Assembly: GCF_009299485.1 (NCBI RefSeq)
Contig: NZ_WBSO01000001.1
Location: 248,001-312,000, forward strand
Direction of reading: 5' to 3'
Length of the DNA stretch: 64,000 nt
Source: Bifidobacterium apri
GTDB taxonomy: Bacteria > Actinomycetota > Actinomycetes > Actinomycetales > Bifidobacteriaceae
The translations under genes were made by a program, and so were the position numbers. The first letter of the stretch is position 1; each line of letters opens with the position of its first letter. Under the pieces are notes generated by a model. The model saw only the letters and a program-made list of their open reading frames with translations. It was not told where the DNA came from and ran no database searches. Shown in pieces: positions 16,258-25,143 of the stretch.

Positions 16258-17952
16258 TTATTCGTCGATTGCGGCATCGACCACTTGCGCGGCCAGTTGG
16301 CTGTCGACCTGCGCCTCGACCATCATGCCGTCCCCACGGTACTCGATGGAATCCATCTGACCGTATTCGCGGATCTTCGAAACCAACGATCCGGCGGTGT
16401 AGGGCAGCAACGCACTGACATGCACACCGGGAACGGGGAGCAGCCCCTCGACCTCGGCGCGCAACGCGTCGATGCCTTCTCCAGTGAACGCGGACACGAA
16501 ATGTGCCTCAGGCGCAAGCGCTTCGAGACGTTCACGGGTCGTCTGGTCCGTCCTGTCGATTTTGTTGAACACCACAATGCGTGGAATGCTTTCCGTCCCG
16601 TTGATATCGGCGAGAATCGCATTGACCGCATCGATTTGGGCGAACGGATCGGGGTGCGAGGCATCGACCACATGCACGATCACATCGGCGTCCGAGACTT
16701 CCTCAAGTGTGGATTTGAACGCTTCGACCAGCTGCGTGGGCAGGCGACGCACGAAACCGACGGTATCCACATACGCGTATTGTCGGCCGTCTTTCGCGTT
16801 CGCATGACGCACCGCAGTGTCGAGTGTGGCGAAGAGCGCGTTTTCCACCAGTTCCTTGGAACCAGTCAGTCGATTGGTCAATGAGGATTTGCCGGCATTC
16901 GTGTATCCGACCACGGCGACCGTGGGCAGGCCGAAACGTCTGCGGGACCCGCGTTTGACATCGCGCGCGGGGGCCATATGGGCGATTTGCTTGCGCAATT
17001 TGGCGATCCGGTTGCGGATCACACGACGGTCCATTTCGATTTTCGTCTCGCCCGGGCCACGCGAGCCGATTCCGGCGTCCGCACCGGCAGCCCGGCCGCC
17101 GGCTTGGCGGGACAGCGACCCGCCCCATCCGCGCAGTCGCGGCAGCATGTATTGCAGTTGGGCGAGTTCGACTTGGGCCTTGCCTTCTCGGCTGGTCGCA
17201 TGCTGGGCGAAAATATCAAGAATTACGGCAGTCCGGTCAACGACCTTGACTTTCGTCGCATCTTCCAAAGCTCGCCGCTGGCTTGGCGGCAAATCGTCAT
17301 CCACGATAATCGTGTCCGCCTCATCCCGTGCGACAACACCCGCGATTTCTTTGGCTTTGCCTGAACCCACATACGTTGCCGCATCCGGACGCAAACGGTG
17401 CTGCAACAGGCCGTCGCACACCTGTGCACCGGCAGTCTGTGCAAGCGCCGCGAGCTCACGCAACGATTCTTCAGCTTGGGCCTGGGTGGTTTTCGCACTC
17501 GACCACACGCCGACCAACACCACGCGTTCGAGACGGACCTTGCGGTACTCGACTTCGGTGACGTCCTGCAATTCGCCAAGGCCGGCGACACGCTTAAGCT
17601 CGTTGCGAGCCTCACGTTCACGCCATTCCTGATCCTCATGCGCGTAAGGGTGTGCGGCGGAATCGTCAAGCAGGACTTCGGAATGCTCCGCAAGCACGCC
17701 GTCGCCTTGCTCCTGCGCTTGTTGCCCGCCCAATCCGCCGGATTGACGTGTGGACTGCTCCGGTTGCCGCTCTGATTGTTCCGCGACACGATCCGGCAAG
17801 GATTCCGCCATCTCTGGCGTCGTACGATAATCCGCCTGTTGCGGCGTCACGCCCGCCGTACTGTTCCGGATCCCCCGGGTATTGTCCGTGTCGTCAGTGT
17901 CATCCGTACGTGCGAAAGCTGTGGTGGTGATGGCTGTTCCTTCTTCTCGCAC
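16258..17952 (-). CDS. hflX: GTPase HflX
   Basis: Ribosome-associated GTPase that splits stalled or heat-damaged 70S ribosomes. The N-terminal HflX domain covers about residues 130-340 (LERVVLVGVWS, GSGKAKEIAG, DDDLPPSQRRALE, GPGETKIEMDRR). The G domain follows with G1 GYTNAGKSS, G3 DTVGFVRRLP and G4 NKIDR. The first about 115 residues are a variable, Asp/Gln-rich leader. The GTG start has no clear ribosome site; AAGAAGGAA lies just inside the frame and the next ATG is about 48 codons downstream, so the true start is unsettled. Confidence 0.93.
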   Translation of the reverse strand: MREEGTAITTTAFARTDDTDDTDNTRGIRNSTAGVTPQQADYRTTPEMAESLPDRVAEQSERQPEQSTRQSGGLGGQQAQEQGDGVLAEHSEVLLDDSAAHPYAHEDQEWREREARNELKRVAGLGELQDVTEVEYRKVRLERVVLVGVWSSAKTTQAQAEESLRELAALAQTAGAQVCDGLLQHRLRPDAATYVGSGKAKEIAGVVARDEADTIIVDDDLPPSQRRALEDATKVKVVDRTAVILDIFAQHATSREGKAQVELAQLQYMLPRLRGWGGSLSRQAGGRAAGADAGIGSRGPGETKIEMDRRVIRNRIAKLRKQIAHMAPARDVKRGSRRRFGLPTVAVVGYTNAGKSSLTNRLTGSKELVENALFATLDTAVRHANAKDGRQYAYVDTVGFVRRLPTQLVEAFKSTLEEVSDADVIVHVVDASHPDPFAQIDAVNAILADINGTESIPRIVVFNKIDRTDQTTRERLEALAPEAHFVSAFTGEGIDALRAEVEGLLPVPGVHVSALLPYTAGSLVSKIREYGQMDSIEYRGDGMMVEAQVDSQLAAQVVDAAIDE

Positions 17953-17985
17953 CGCCGAATCAGCGGCACGATCGGCGGTATCTTC

Positions 17986-18014
17986 CTAGTATCAACTATT
18001 GTCTTTATTATCAA
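17986..18014 (-). promoter_or_regulatory. Probable hflX promoter
   Basis: On the minus strand TTGATA (18014-18009) and TACTAG (17991-17986) are 17 bases apart, giving a start near 17979 and a leader of about 27 bases before the hflX GTG. The stretch is markedly AT-rich for this genome. Confidence 0.6.
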
Positions 18015-18132
18015 CATGTTAGACGACAACACCAAGCCGGTTCCGCCGTCAGCGACAGGCGGGCACGCCCCCACGACAGGACACCGGCATTCGGCGGCAG
18101 ACAGAAAGCAACGTATAGGAAGACATATCAGC

Positions 18133-18846
18133 ATGGCAGTATCGAGACCACATCAGGGCAATGACACGCATCGCGGCGAGCGCCACGACCACGAGAACGG
18201 AGCAGGGCAGGAACACGCCGGCAAGCGTCAGACCACCGGTAATGAGCAGTATTTCGCGGCGAACCCCCAGTCCGCTGACGTCAGGCGTGAACGCAAGGTG
18301 ACGCTACGCGGCTATGATGCCACCGTCCAGACATCCAACGGCGTATTCTCAGGCAATCGTGTCGATCTGGGCACCTCCGTGCTCCTGCGCCACGCGCCCA
18401 TGCCGCCGCAACACGGCACCGGGCTCGACCTGGGGTGTGGCTGGGGTCCGATCGCCTTATCTCTTGGCTTCGAATCCCCCGACCTTGACATCTGGGCGGT
18501 CGACATCAACGAACGCGCGGTGGACTTGACCGCCGAAAACGCGAAAGCCAACGGCTTGAATCACGTGCACGCCGTCACCACTGAAGCCGTCCCCGCCGAC
18601 CTGACCTTCGACGTAATCTGGTCCAATCCGCCGATCCGCATCGGCAAAGAAGCGTTGCATGAGCTGCTCATGGCGTGGCTGCCACGGCTCAACCGGGGCG
18701 GCGCCGCATATCTGGTAGTGCAGAAGAACCTCGGATCCGATTCGTTGATCACCTGGCTCGCCCAAGCGCTCACAGACGGGTATGCGGTCAGTAAATACGC
18801 GAGTTCCAAGGGATATCGTGTCATCGAGGTGCTGCGTCAGGCATGA
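18133..18846 (+). CDS. RsmC-like SAM-dependent methyltransferase
   Basis: Class I methyltransferase of the RsmC/small-subunit-rRNA MTS family (237 residues). Motif I is GLDLGCGWGPIAL, motif II is AVDINERAVDLTAENAK, and the amino-methyltransferase motif IV is SNPPIRIGK, which points to an exocyclic amine of a guanine in RNA as target. The first about 45 residues are a polar His/Gln-rich extension. AGGAAG lies ten bases before the ATG. Its stop overlaps the ATG of hrpA (ATGA), so the pair form an operon. Confidence 0.88.
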   Translation: MAVSRPHQGNDTHRGERHDHENGAGQEHAGKRQTTGNEQYFAANPQSADVRRERKVTLRGYDATVQTSNGVFSGNRVDLGTSVLLRHAPMPPQHGTGLDLGCGWGPIALSLGFESPDLDIWAVDINERAVDLTAENAKANGLNHVHAVTTEAVPADLTFDVIWSNPPIRIGKEALHELLMAWLPRLNRGGAAYLVVQKNLGSDSLITWLAQALTDGYAVSKYASSKGYRVIEVLRQA

Positions 18847-21800
18847 AGTTCTCATATCCTCCGGAACTGCCGATTTCCGCGGCTCATGACGACATCATCG
18901 ACGCGGTGAAACACTCACAGGTCGTCATCGTCTCCGGACAAACCGGCTCAGGCAAAACCACCCAGATTCCGAAAATGCTGTTGGAAATGGGACGCGGGAC
19001 GCATGGTCACCAAATCGTGCACACCCAGCCGCGTCGACTCGCCGCCCGAACAGTCGCCGAACGCATCGCGATGGAAATGGGAACGAAACTCGGCGATGAA
19101 ATCGGCTACCAAGTGCGATTCACCGACGAAAGCTCCCCCAACACCAGGCTGCGTGTGGTCACCGACGGCATTCTGCTCGCGCAGATCCAACGTGACCCCC
19201 AGCTGAGCCGCTACGACACCATCGTGATCGACGAGGCGCACGAACGCAGCCTCAACATCGACTTTCTGCTCGGCTACTTGACCGCACTGCTGCCGAAACG
19301 CCATGATTTGAAGCTCATCATCACCTCGGCGACCATCGATTCGGAGAAATTCCGCGACCATTTCGAACACGCGCTGCACACGAACGTCCCGGTCATCGAA
19401 GTGTCCGGACGCACCTACCCGGTGCAAATCGTCTACGAACCATTGGGTTCACTGCCCGCGCTCATGAATCACGTGCCCGGTTTCGCCAACCCGCGCAATC
19501 CAGCGCTCGGTGGAGACGACAGGGGTGACAACGATGACGACCAGAGCGACATGCCGACCGCAGTGGCACGCGCCTGCGCGGAACTGGTCATCCGTTCCAG
19601 TCATGATCACGGCCCGCGGGACATTCTCGTCTTCGCGTCCGGCGAGCGCGACATCCATGACTTCGAGAACGCTTTGCATCATCACTTCGGTCCGCGCACC
19701 GCAGACATGCGCCGGCCGGATGCGATCGAGATCATGCCGCTGTTCGCAAGGCTATCCGCCAAAGAACAGCACAAAGTGTTCGAGCCGCACACCCATCAAC
19801 GCATCGTCATCGCCACGAATGTGGCTGAAACATCACTGACCGTGCCGGGAATCCGCTATGTCGTCGACCCGGGAACCGCTCGTATCTCGCGGTATTCGAA
19901 AACGGCGAAAGTGCAGCGTCTGCCGATCGAGCCGATCTCACAGGCGAGCGCCGATCAGCGTTCCGGTCGTTGCGGACGTGTCGCTGACGGCATCGCGATC
20001 CGCTTGTATTCGAATGAGGATTATCAGACGCGGCCACGGTTCACTGAGCCTGAAATCCTACGGACTTCACTTGGCGCGGTGGTGCTGCACATGCTGTCGG
20101 TCGGTGTGGCGCACACGGTCGAAGACATCACGCATTTCGGGTTCATCGACCCGCCGGATGTGCGATCCGTGTCCGACGGTTTCAATGAGCTGACTGAGCT
20201 CAAAGCGGTCAGCCATAATCACGGTGAAGTCAGGTTGACCCGCATCGGCAGGCAATTGTCCCATATCCCGATTGATATCAGGCTTGGGCGCATGGTCATT
20301 GAAGCCGCCACTCATACCACGCCGAACACGCTTGCCGCCGTGCTGGTCGTCGTCGCGTTCCTCAGCTTGCAAGACCCCAGGGAACGGCCGGAAGACAAAC
20401 GTGAGGAAGCTGACCGAATCCACAATCGTTATGCCGATCCGACCAGCGATTTCCTCACCGCGCTCAATATGTGGGACCGTGTGTTCCAAGTTGACGGCGA
20501 GCCGGGGAACAACGCGCTGCGTCGCATCTGCAAAGCCGAATATTTCAGCTTCCTGCGCATGCGGCAGTGGAAGGATCTGGTCGCCCAACTGTCCCAAATG
20601 TGCCGCGAACTGAAATTCCGGGTCGGCGAGCCGCAACCAATCTCCCGGCCGGGGCTGGACATCCGCAACCTGCCCATCAATCAGCAAGCCGCACACTCCA
20701 TGTGCTGCACGTGGGATGCACAAGGCATCCACCAGTCCATGCTCGCCGGGCTGCTGTCCATGATGGGCATGCAGGTGGTACGCGAGCCAAAAGCTTCGGA
20801 TTTCGCCGGACTCAAAGGGGCGGCCAAAGCCCGCGCCATGAAACGCGCACAGAAAACCGCGAAAAACGACTACCAGGGCGCGCGCGGCACACGATTCGCG
20901 CTGTTCCCCGCATCGGCGGTCGCAAAAACCACACCCCCATGGGTGATGAGCACGGAACTGGTGGAAACGTCACGCTTGTGGGCGCGCTACTCTGCGGCAA
21001 TCGACCCGGCATGGGCGGAACCACTGGCAGGGTCGCTCACCCGCGTCACCTACGCCGAACCTCACTGGTCCGGGTCGCGCGGATCGGCCGTCGCACAATC
21101 GAAAATCCTGTTGTACGGGCTGCCGATCGTACAAGACCGTCCGGTGCAATGGGGACGCATCAACCCCACACAGGCGCGTGATTTCCTGCTCCGGCAAGGG
21201 CTTGTCGAGGGGGATATCCAACAGCGCTTCCCGTTCGACGGGTTCATCGAACGCAACCGGGAAATCCTCGAGGAAGCCGCACAGGATGCTGACCGGACAC
21301 GACAAGTCGCCGACACGGTCAGCGATGAGGATTTGTTCGACTTCTACAATGCCGTTGTCCCTACCGATATCACAAGCGTCGCCGATCTGTCGAAATGGTG
21401 GAAGCACGAGCACGACAGCCAACCGCACCTGCTGGATTTCGACCCCGCCAACGTCGAACGGCTCCAACAATTCGGCAGCGTCAGCATGGACGACTACCCC
21501 GAGTACTGGCATACGCTCGGCACCGACGGCACGCCGATCGACCTGCGACTGAGCTACAAGTACGAGCCCGGCGCGCCTGACGACGGCGTCACCGTGCACA
21601 TCCCCATCAAAGAACTGTCCAGGTTGACCCCTGAACAGTTCACATGGAACGTGCCCGGTTTGCTGGACGAACTGCTGCTCGGCATGATCAAATCCCTGCC
21701 CAAGGCGCTGCGCGTCCAATTCGTGCCAGCCCCCGACACGGCGAGAGCAATCCGCGAGGCGATTGATGAGCAATACCCGGATCTGCCTGGATCCGGGGAA

Positions 21801-23000
21801 ATGGGGCATCCGAATCTGCCTGCACAGGATACGACGGATGACTCCGAGAGCGGCCAGCAGACGACTGGAGCGGGCACATGGCCTGACATCATCCATGCGT
21901 TTACCGCCGCCGCAATATCAACCGTGGGCGCGCAAATTCACCCCGAAGTGTACACCGACGAGCAAATCGCCAAGCTCGCGCCCTACCTGCGCATGACCTT
22001 CAGCATCGAGCAACCCTTGCCCCACGCGTCATCCAAGCATCGGCGCGGGCATGGGCACGAGTCCGGGGCGGGACACGGGACCTGGCACAGCACTGGACAC
22101 AGTGGACGGCAAACCGTCAAAGTGCTCGGCACCGGGAAATCCTTGGTCGGACTGCAACGGCAGTTCGCCCAACTCGCCGCCGCGTCAGCGCGCAAAGTCG
22201 TGCAACGCCAAGCGAAAGCCGCCGAAGCGCAAGGCAACATCGTTCAGCAGGCGAATCTGCTGCACAAAGCCGGCGCCACCACCAAACCGCGGGCAGACAT
22301 CCTGTGGAACGGCGCGCTGCAAACCCTGCGCTTGCCTTCGGAACGCATCTCCTCCCGGTGGCTCGGAACTGAAGCCTTGATGCTGGCGAGCGCGCCATAC
22401 CGTTCCACCGCCGATCTGGTGGAGGATTTGCAGCTCGCCGCCGTCAAGCGCTTGTTGCCACACGTGGATACGCTACCGGATGATCAGGCGCTCGCCCAAG
22501 CGGTCAACGACGTGTCGGAAGTGTTCGAGGACACCGTGTATGCGGTGGCGCATGACGTGATCGCGATTCTCAAACGATACGCTGAAGTGGATAAGGCGGT
22601 GTCCGGCAAAGCCGATTTGCCGATGCTGTCAGTGCTGCAATCGGTGCGGGAGCATATCGCCACACTCGTGTTCCCCGGATTCGTCGGAGCTGCACCACCG
22701 GATGCGTTGCCGAATATCGAACGATATCTCCACGCTGATCTGATGCGACTAGCCAAAGCGAAAACTGACAAGAACCGGGACGTGCGCTGGGCGTGGCAGG
22801 CCGATGAAGCGCGTGGGCTCGTGGACAAGGCGATGGAACGCGCCAAGGCGGAGCCGGCCGGGCCGCGCCATGAGATGCTGCTGGGCAAAGCGACCCAAGC
22901 CCGGTGGATGCTCGAAGAGTTCTACGTGTCCTTGTGGGCGCAGGAGCTGGGCACCGCGAAACCGGTGAGTATCCAGCGCATCCGCAAAGCACTCGCGTAG
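18843..23000 (+). CDS. hrpA: ATP-dependent RNA helicase HrpA
   Basis: Large DEAH-box RNA helicase (1385 residues), in other bacteria linked to rescue of collided ribosomes and mRNA processing. Walker A is SGQTGSGKTTQIPKM (about 34-48), the DEAH box is IDEAHERS (about 130), SAT is SATIDSEKF, and motif VI is QRSGRCGRV. It is followed by winged-helix and HA2 regions, an OB fold, and a long C-terminal domain typical of HrpA (DUF3418-like, about 700-1385). A Gly/His-rich insert lies near 1070-1095 (HRRGHGHESGAGHG). Translation is coupled to the upstream methyltransferase. Confidence 0.95.
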   Translation: MKFSYPPELPISAAHDDIIDAVKHSQVVIVSGQTGSGKTTQIPKMLLEMGRGTHGHQIVHTQPRRLAARTVAERIAMEMGTKLGDEIGYQVRFTDESSPNTRLRVVTDGILLAQIQRDPQLSRYDTIVIDEAHERSLNIDFLLGYLTALLPKRHDLKLIITSATIDSEKFRDHFEHALHTNVPVIEVSGRTYPVQIVYEPLGSLPALMNHVPGFANPRNPALGGDDRGDNDDDQSDMPTAVARACAELVIRSSHDHGPRDILVFASGERDIHDFENALHHHFGPRTADMRRPDAIEIMPLFARLSAKEQHKVFEPHTHQRIVIATNVAETSLTVPGIRYVVDPGTARISRYSKTAKVQRLPIEPISQASADQRSGRCGRVADGIAIRLYSNEDYQTRPRFTEPEILRTSLGAVVLHMLSVGVAHTVEDITHFGFIDPPDVRSVSDGFNELTELKAVSHNHGEVRLTRIGRQLSHIPIDIRLGRMVIEAATHTTPNTLAAVLVVVAFLSLQDPRERPEDKREEADRIHNRYADPTSDFLTALNMWDRVFQVDGEPGNNALRRICKAEYFSFLRMRQWKDLVAQLSQMCRELKFRVGEPQPISRPGLDIRNLPINQQAAHSMCCTWDAQGIHQSMLAGLLSMMGMQVVREPKASDFAGLKGAAKARAMKRAQKTAKNDYQGARGTRFALFPASAVAKTTPPWVMSTELVETSRLWARYSAAIDPAWAEPLAGSLTRVTYAEPHWSGSRGSAVAQSKILLYGLPIVQDRPVQWGRINPTQARDFLLRQGLVEGDIQQRFPFDGFIERNREILEEAAQDADRTRQVADTVSDEDLFDFYNAVVPTDITSVADLSKWWKHEHDSQPHLLDFDPANVERLQQFGSVSMDDYPEYWHTLGTDGTPIDLRLSYKYEPGAPDDGVTVHIPIKELSRLTPEQFTWNVPGLLDELLLGMIKSLPKALRVQFVPAPDTARAIREAIDEQYPDLPGSGEMGHPNLPAQDTTDDSESGQQTTGAGTWPDIIHAFTAAAISTVGAQIHPEVYTDEQIAKLAPYLRMTFSIEQPLPHASSKHRRGHGHESGAGHGTWHSTGHSGRQTVKVLGTGKSLVGLQRQFAQLAAASARKVVQRQAKAAEAQGNIVQQANLLHKAGATTKPRADILWNGALQTLRLPSERISSRWLGTEALMLASAPYRSTADLVEDLQLAAVKRLLPHVDTLPDDQALAQAVNDVSEVFEDTVYAVAHDVIAILKRYAEVDKAVSGKADLPMLSVLQSVREHIATLVFPGFVGAAPPDALPNIERYLHADLMRLAKAKTDKNRDVRWAWQADEARGLVDKAMERAKAEPAGPRHEMLLGKATQARWMLEEFYVSLWAQELGTAKPVSIQRIRKALA

Positions 23001-23109
23001 GCGGGGCGCTGCGGCTCGCGGGGCGGGGACATCGGGATGCGGGTATGTCCAACGGGCGGCAGACGACGGGTGGCAGACGGCAGACGGCGGGCAGGTTCAT
23101 ACCCATCCA

Positions 23110-23729
23110 TGTGAGCGAATCCTCACACAAACAGCCCCAGCCCCGCCGAAACCGGCAACACCCGCATCCGCACCACCCAGTATGTGAGCGAATCCTCACA
23201 CAACCCAACCCGCACCCCGCCGAAACCCACAAAACCCGCATCCCCACTACCCGGATTGTGAGCCAATCCTCACACAGACAGCCTCAGCACCACCGGCATA
23301 TAGGAACCAAAGTTATTGCTTATAATCCCCGCAGGCGTTGTGGCCGTAAGCGTGTCGGGGTGTCGAACTTGGTTCCCGTATCTTCATGGAGTGATGAGGA
23401 CACGATCGAACAGGGCCCCGGAGTGCGGATTGCGCGGGGCGAGGATGAATAACAACGGACATGACCGGCTCGGGCGCCAAGCCGGCCCCTTACCGCTTCG
23501 CCATACCTGATGGCACGACACCACCCTCCCACGTCGAAACAGACGGAAACTTCGACGGAGACGCCCCGGAATCTGGCACCTCAATCGAATAGACTGACCT
23601 GCACATGCCTGTCTTCAACACCTGAACGAGAAGTCTAAAGCAATAACTTTGGTTCCTATATGCCGCACCACCGAAACCAGCAACACTTTCTTCCCCAACC
23701 ACCCGGATTGTGAGCAAATCCTCACACAA
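23110..23729. repeat. Tandem array of a palindromic repeat, period 73-74 bp, split by an insertion
   Basis: Four copies of a palindrome close to TGTGAGCGAATCCTCACA start at 23110, 23183, 23257 and 23709. The first intervals are 73 and 74 bp. The last is 452 bp, which becomes 74 after removing the 370-bp element and its 8-bp duplication. Between the palindromes lie related CA-rich spacers sharing GCCGAAACC and ACCCGGAT. Arms TGTGAG/CTCACA can pair. The same unit, in the opposite orientation, recurs at 47.5 kb. No frame stays open across it. Confidence 0.85.
23295..23664. mobile_element. MITE-like element, 370 bp, 27-bp terminal inverted repeats, 8-bp target duplication
   Basis: The left end 23295-23321 (starting GGCATATAGGAACC) is a perfect reverse complement of the right end 23638-23664. 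The 8-base sequence GCACCACC occurs immediately outside both ends (23287-23294 and 23665-23672), a target-site duplication. The inside has only short frames without transposase features, so it is non-autonomous. Ends beginning GG and an 8-bp duplication suit the ISL3 or IS256 families; which one cannot be decided here. It interrupts one spacer of the 73-bp repeat array. Confidence 0.85.
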
Positions 23730-23788
23730 CCCAACACCCACGAAGAGCCCACAACCCGGCAACACTCACCCTCAGAGCAGCCTGAACC

Positions 23789-24913
23789 TTACGAGCGCGG
23801 GTTGCCGAACCAGCCGGTGTAGATGATCGAGAAGTTGCGGTTGCCGTACGCCGAGCAGGAGTCCCCCTCCCCCGCACCAGCCGCGAGCGCCGCAGTGTTC
23901 GGCTGGTATGGCGTGTAAATGTACAGCAGCGCAGTGGCTTTGTTCTCGATGTACACTTGGCTGCCGCCGCAACTCGCATTTGGATTGTATTGAATGTAAT
24001 TCATGCTGCCGGCATGGTATCCGTATGCGTCTTCATGCTGCAAGTAGTACTTGTATCGTTTGGCTGCCCCGTACACTTGTCGGAAGAATCCGGCGTATTG
24101 CGGGTCGCAACTGGCATCGTCGGGACAGCTCAGTCCCATTGCGGCTTTGAATTGGAAGGCGGTTGTACTGGTCGCGGTGACCAGATGCTGTTCCTTCTGC
24201 AGTACGGTGAGCAGCACTTTCGGGCTGATTCCACATGCTTTGGCTGATTTGCTGATGATTGCCGCCGCGGTTTCGCCTTGCGCGCCCTGGTAGGCTTCAC
24301 ATTCGTTGCCGGCCGGCTCGTTTTCACTGTCGAAGGTCATGACGCGCAAGCATTGGCTCCCAGTGCACGAGGCGCCTTGTTTATCAAGGAATGCTTGGAT
24401 TTCCGCTTGGCTCATGGCGTTGCCGTTGAAGAACTGCCCGTCTGAAATGATGTTGCCTGGGTTGTATCCGTACTTTTCTGCGGTCTGATTCTGCCGATAT
24501 TGGGCGATGGCGATTTCTGTCCGCCACTGGATAACCCGGATCAGTCCCATGACCAGTGCCATGATGCAGATGATCGCAACGATTGTTTCCAGCGCAATCA
24601 GACACCGTTTGCCGGGATTCGCCGTCTTCCATGTGCGGCGGTATCGGGTTGTGAATCGCTGCATCCGTTGTGCGAACGATGAAGCTGTCTTGGCTGTGCC
24701 GCGCGATGATGGTTTCCGTCCGGACTTGTTGCTTGGCGCGGATTCTGCGGAGCCCGCTGCACGCCGTCGTGATCCTTGTTCAGCCGACGATCCCGAGGAT
24801 TTCTTTGATTTCGCTGATTTGCCGGTTGTTCCCGACTTTCCCGCTGCCGCCGATTGTGCTGATGTCGCATGGCGTGATGCCGCCGCTGCGCCCTTTGATG
24901 TGTTGTCGCTCAT
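23789..24913 (-). CDS. Membrane-anchored extracellular protein of the actinobacterial 'hemagglutinin-like' family
   Basis: A 374-residue protein: a cytoplasmic Ser/Ala/Lys-rich region, one membrane helix (LETIVAIICIMALVMGLIRV, about residues 118-137) and an extracellular domain of about 220 residues. That domain (NAMSQAEIQAFLDKQ, GISPKVLLTVLQKEQHLVT, NYIQYNPNASCGGS, TALLYIYTPYQPN, CSAYGNRNF) is recurrent in secreted actinobacterial proteins, often labelled hemagglutinin. The EQ in a LQKEQ context resembles lysozyme-like folds, so wall cleavage or binding is possible but unproven. The start is placed at an ATG after GGAAGA; an upstream GTG would add 67 polar residues. Confidence 0.7.
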   Translation of the reverse strand: MSDNTSKGAAAASRHATSAQSAAAGKSGTTGKSAKSKKSSGSSAEQGSRRRAAGSAESAPSNKSGRKPSSRGTAKTASSFAQRMQRFTTRYRRTWKTANPGKRCLIALETIVAIICIMALVMGLIRVIQWRTEIAIAQYRQNQTAEKYGYNPGNIISDGQFFNGNAMSQAEIQAFLDKQGASCTGSQCLRVMTFDSENEPAGNECEAYQGAQGETAAAIISKSAKACGISPKVLLTVLQKEQHLVTATSTTAFQFKAAMGLSCPDDASCDPQYAGFFRQVYGAAKRYKYYLQHEDAYGYHAGSMNYIQYNPNASCGGSQVYIENKATALLYIYTPYQPNTAALAAGAGEGDSCSAYGNRNFSIIYTGWFGNPRS

Positions 24914-25143
24914 GCTGGATTCTTCCGTACTGTCGTGAACAGTGTCATCCACCGCATCATGGTTGTGCAGGACGTTGTCGCGGGCAGTCTGCTGGACGCT
25001 CCGCGAAGCGTCTTCCCTGCTATCGGAATCGTTCCGTCCTTCATCATGCTGGTTGTTCCTGGTCGTCACTGTCATCACTGTCGTCACTGTCATTGTAAAA
25101 CGCAGCCGGGGCACGGTCGTCGCTCACGATAACAGCTCCGCCA

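Noticed and set aside
23110-23276. Possible tandem tRNA or tRNA-like genes, because the 73-74 bp period equals tRNA length and the palindrome resembles a T-arm
   Set aside because: The units cannot form acceptor or anticodon stems, lack the T-loop consensus and end without CCA or terminator; the length match seems coincidental.
23490-23765. Small frames inside and next to the MITE as a possible transposase
   Set aside because: They are under 100 codons, cross the element boundary, and contain no DDE or other transposase motif.
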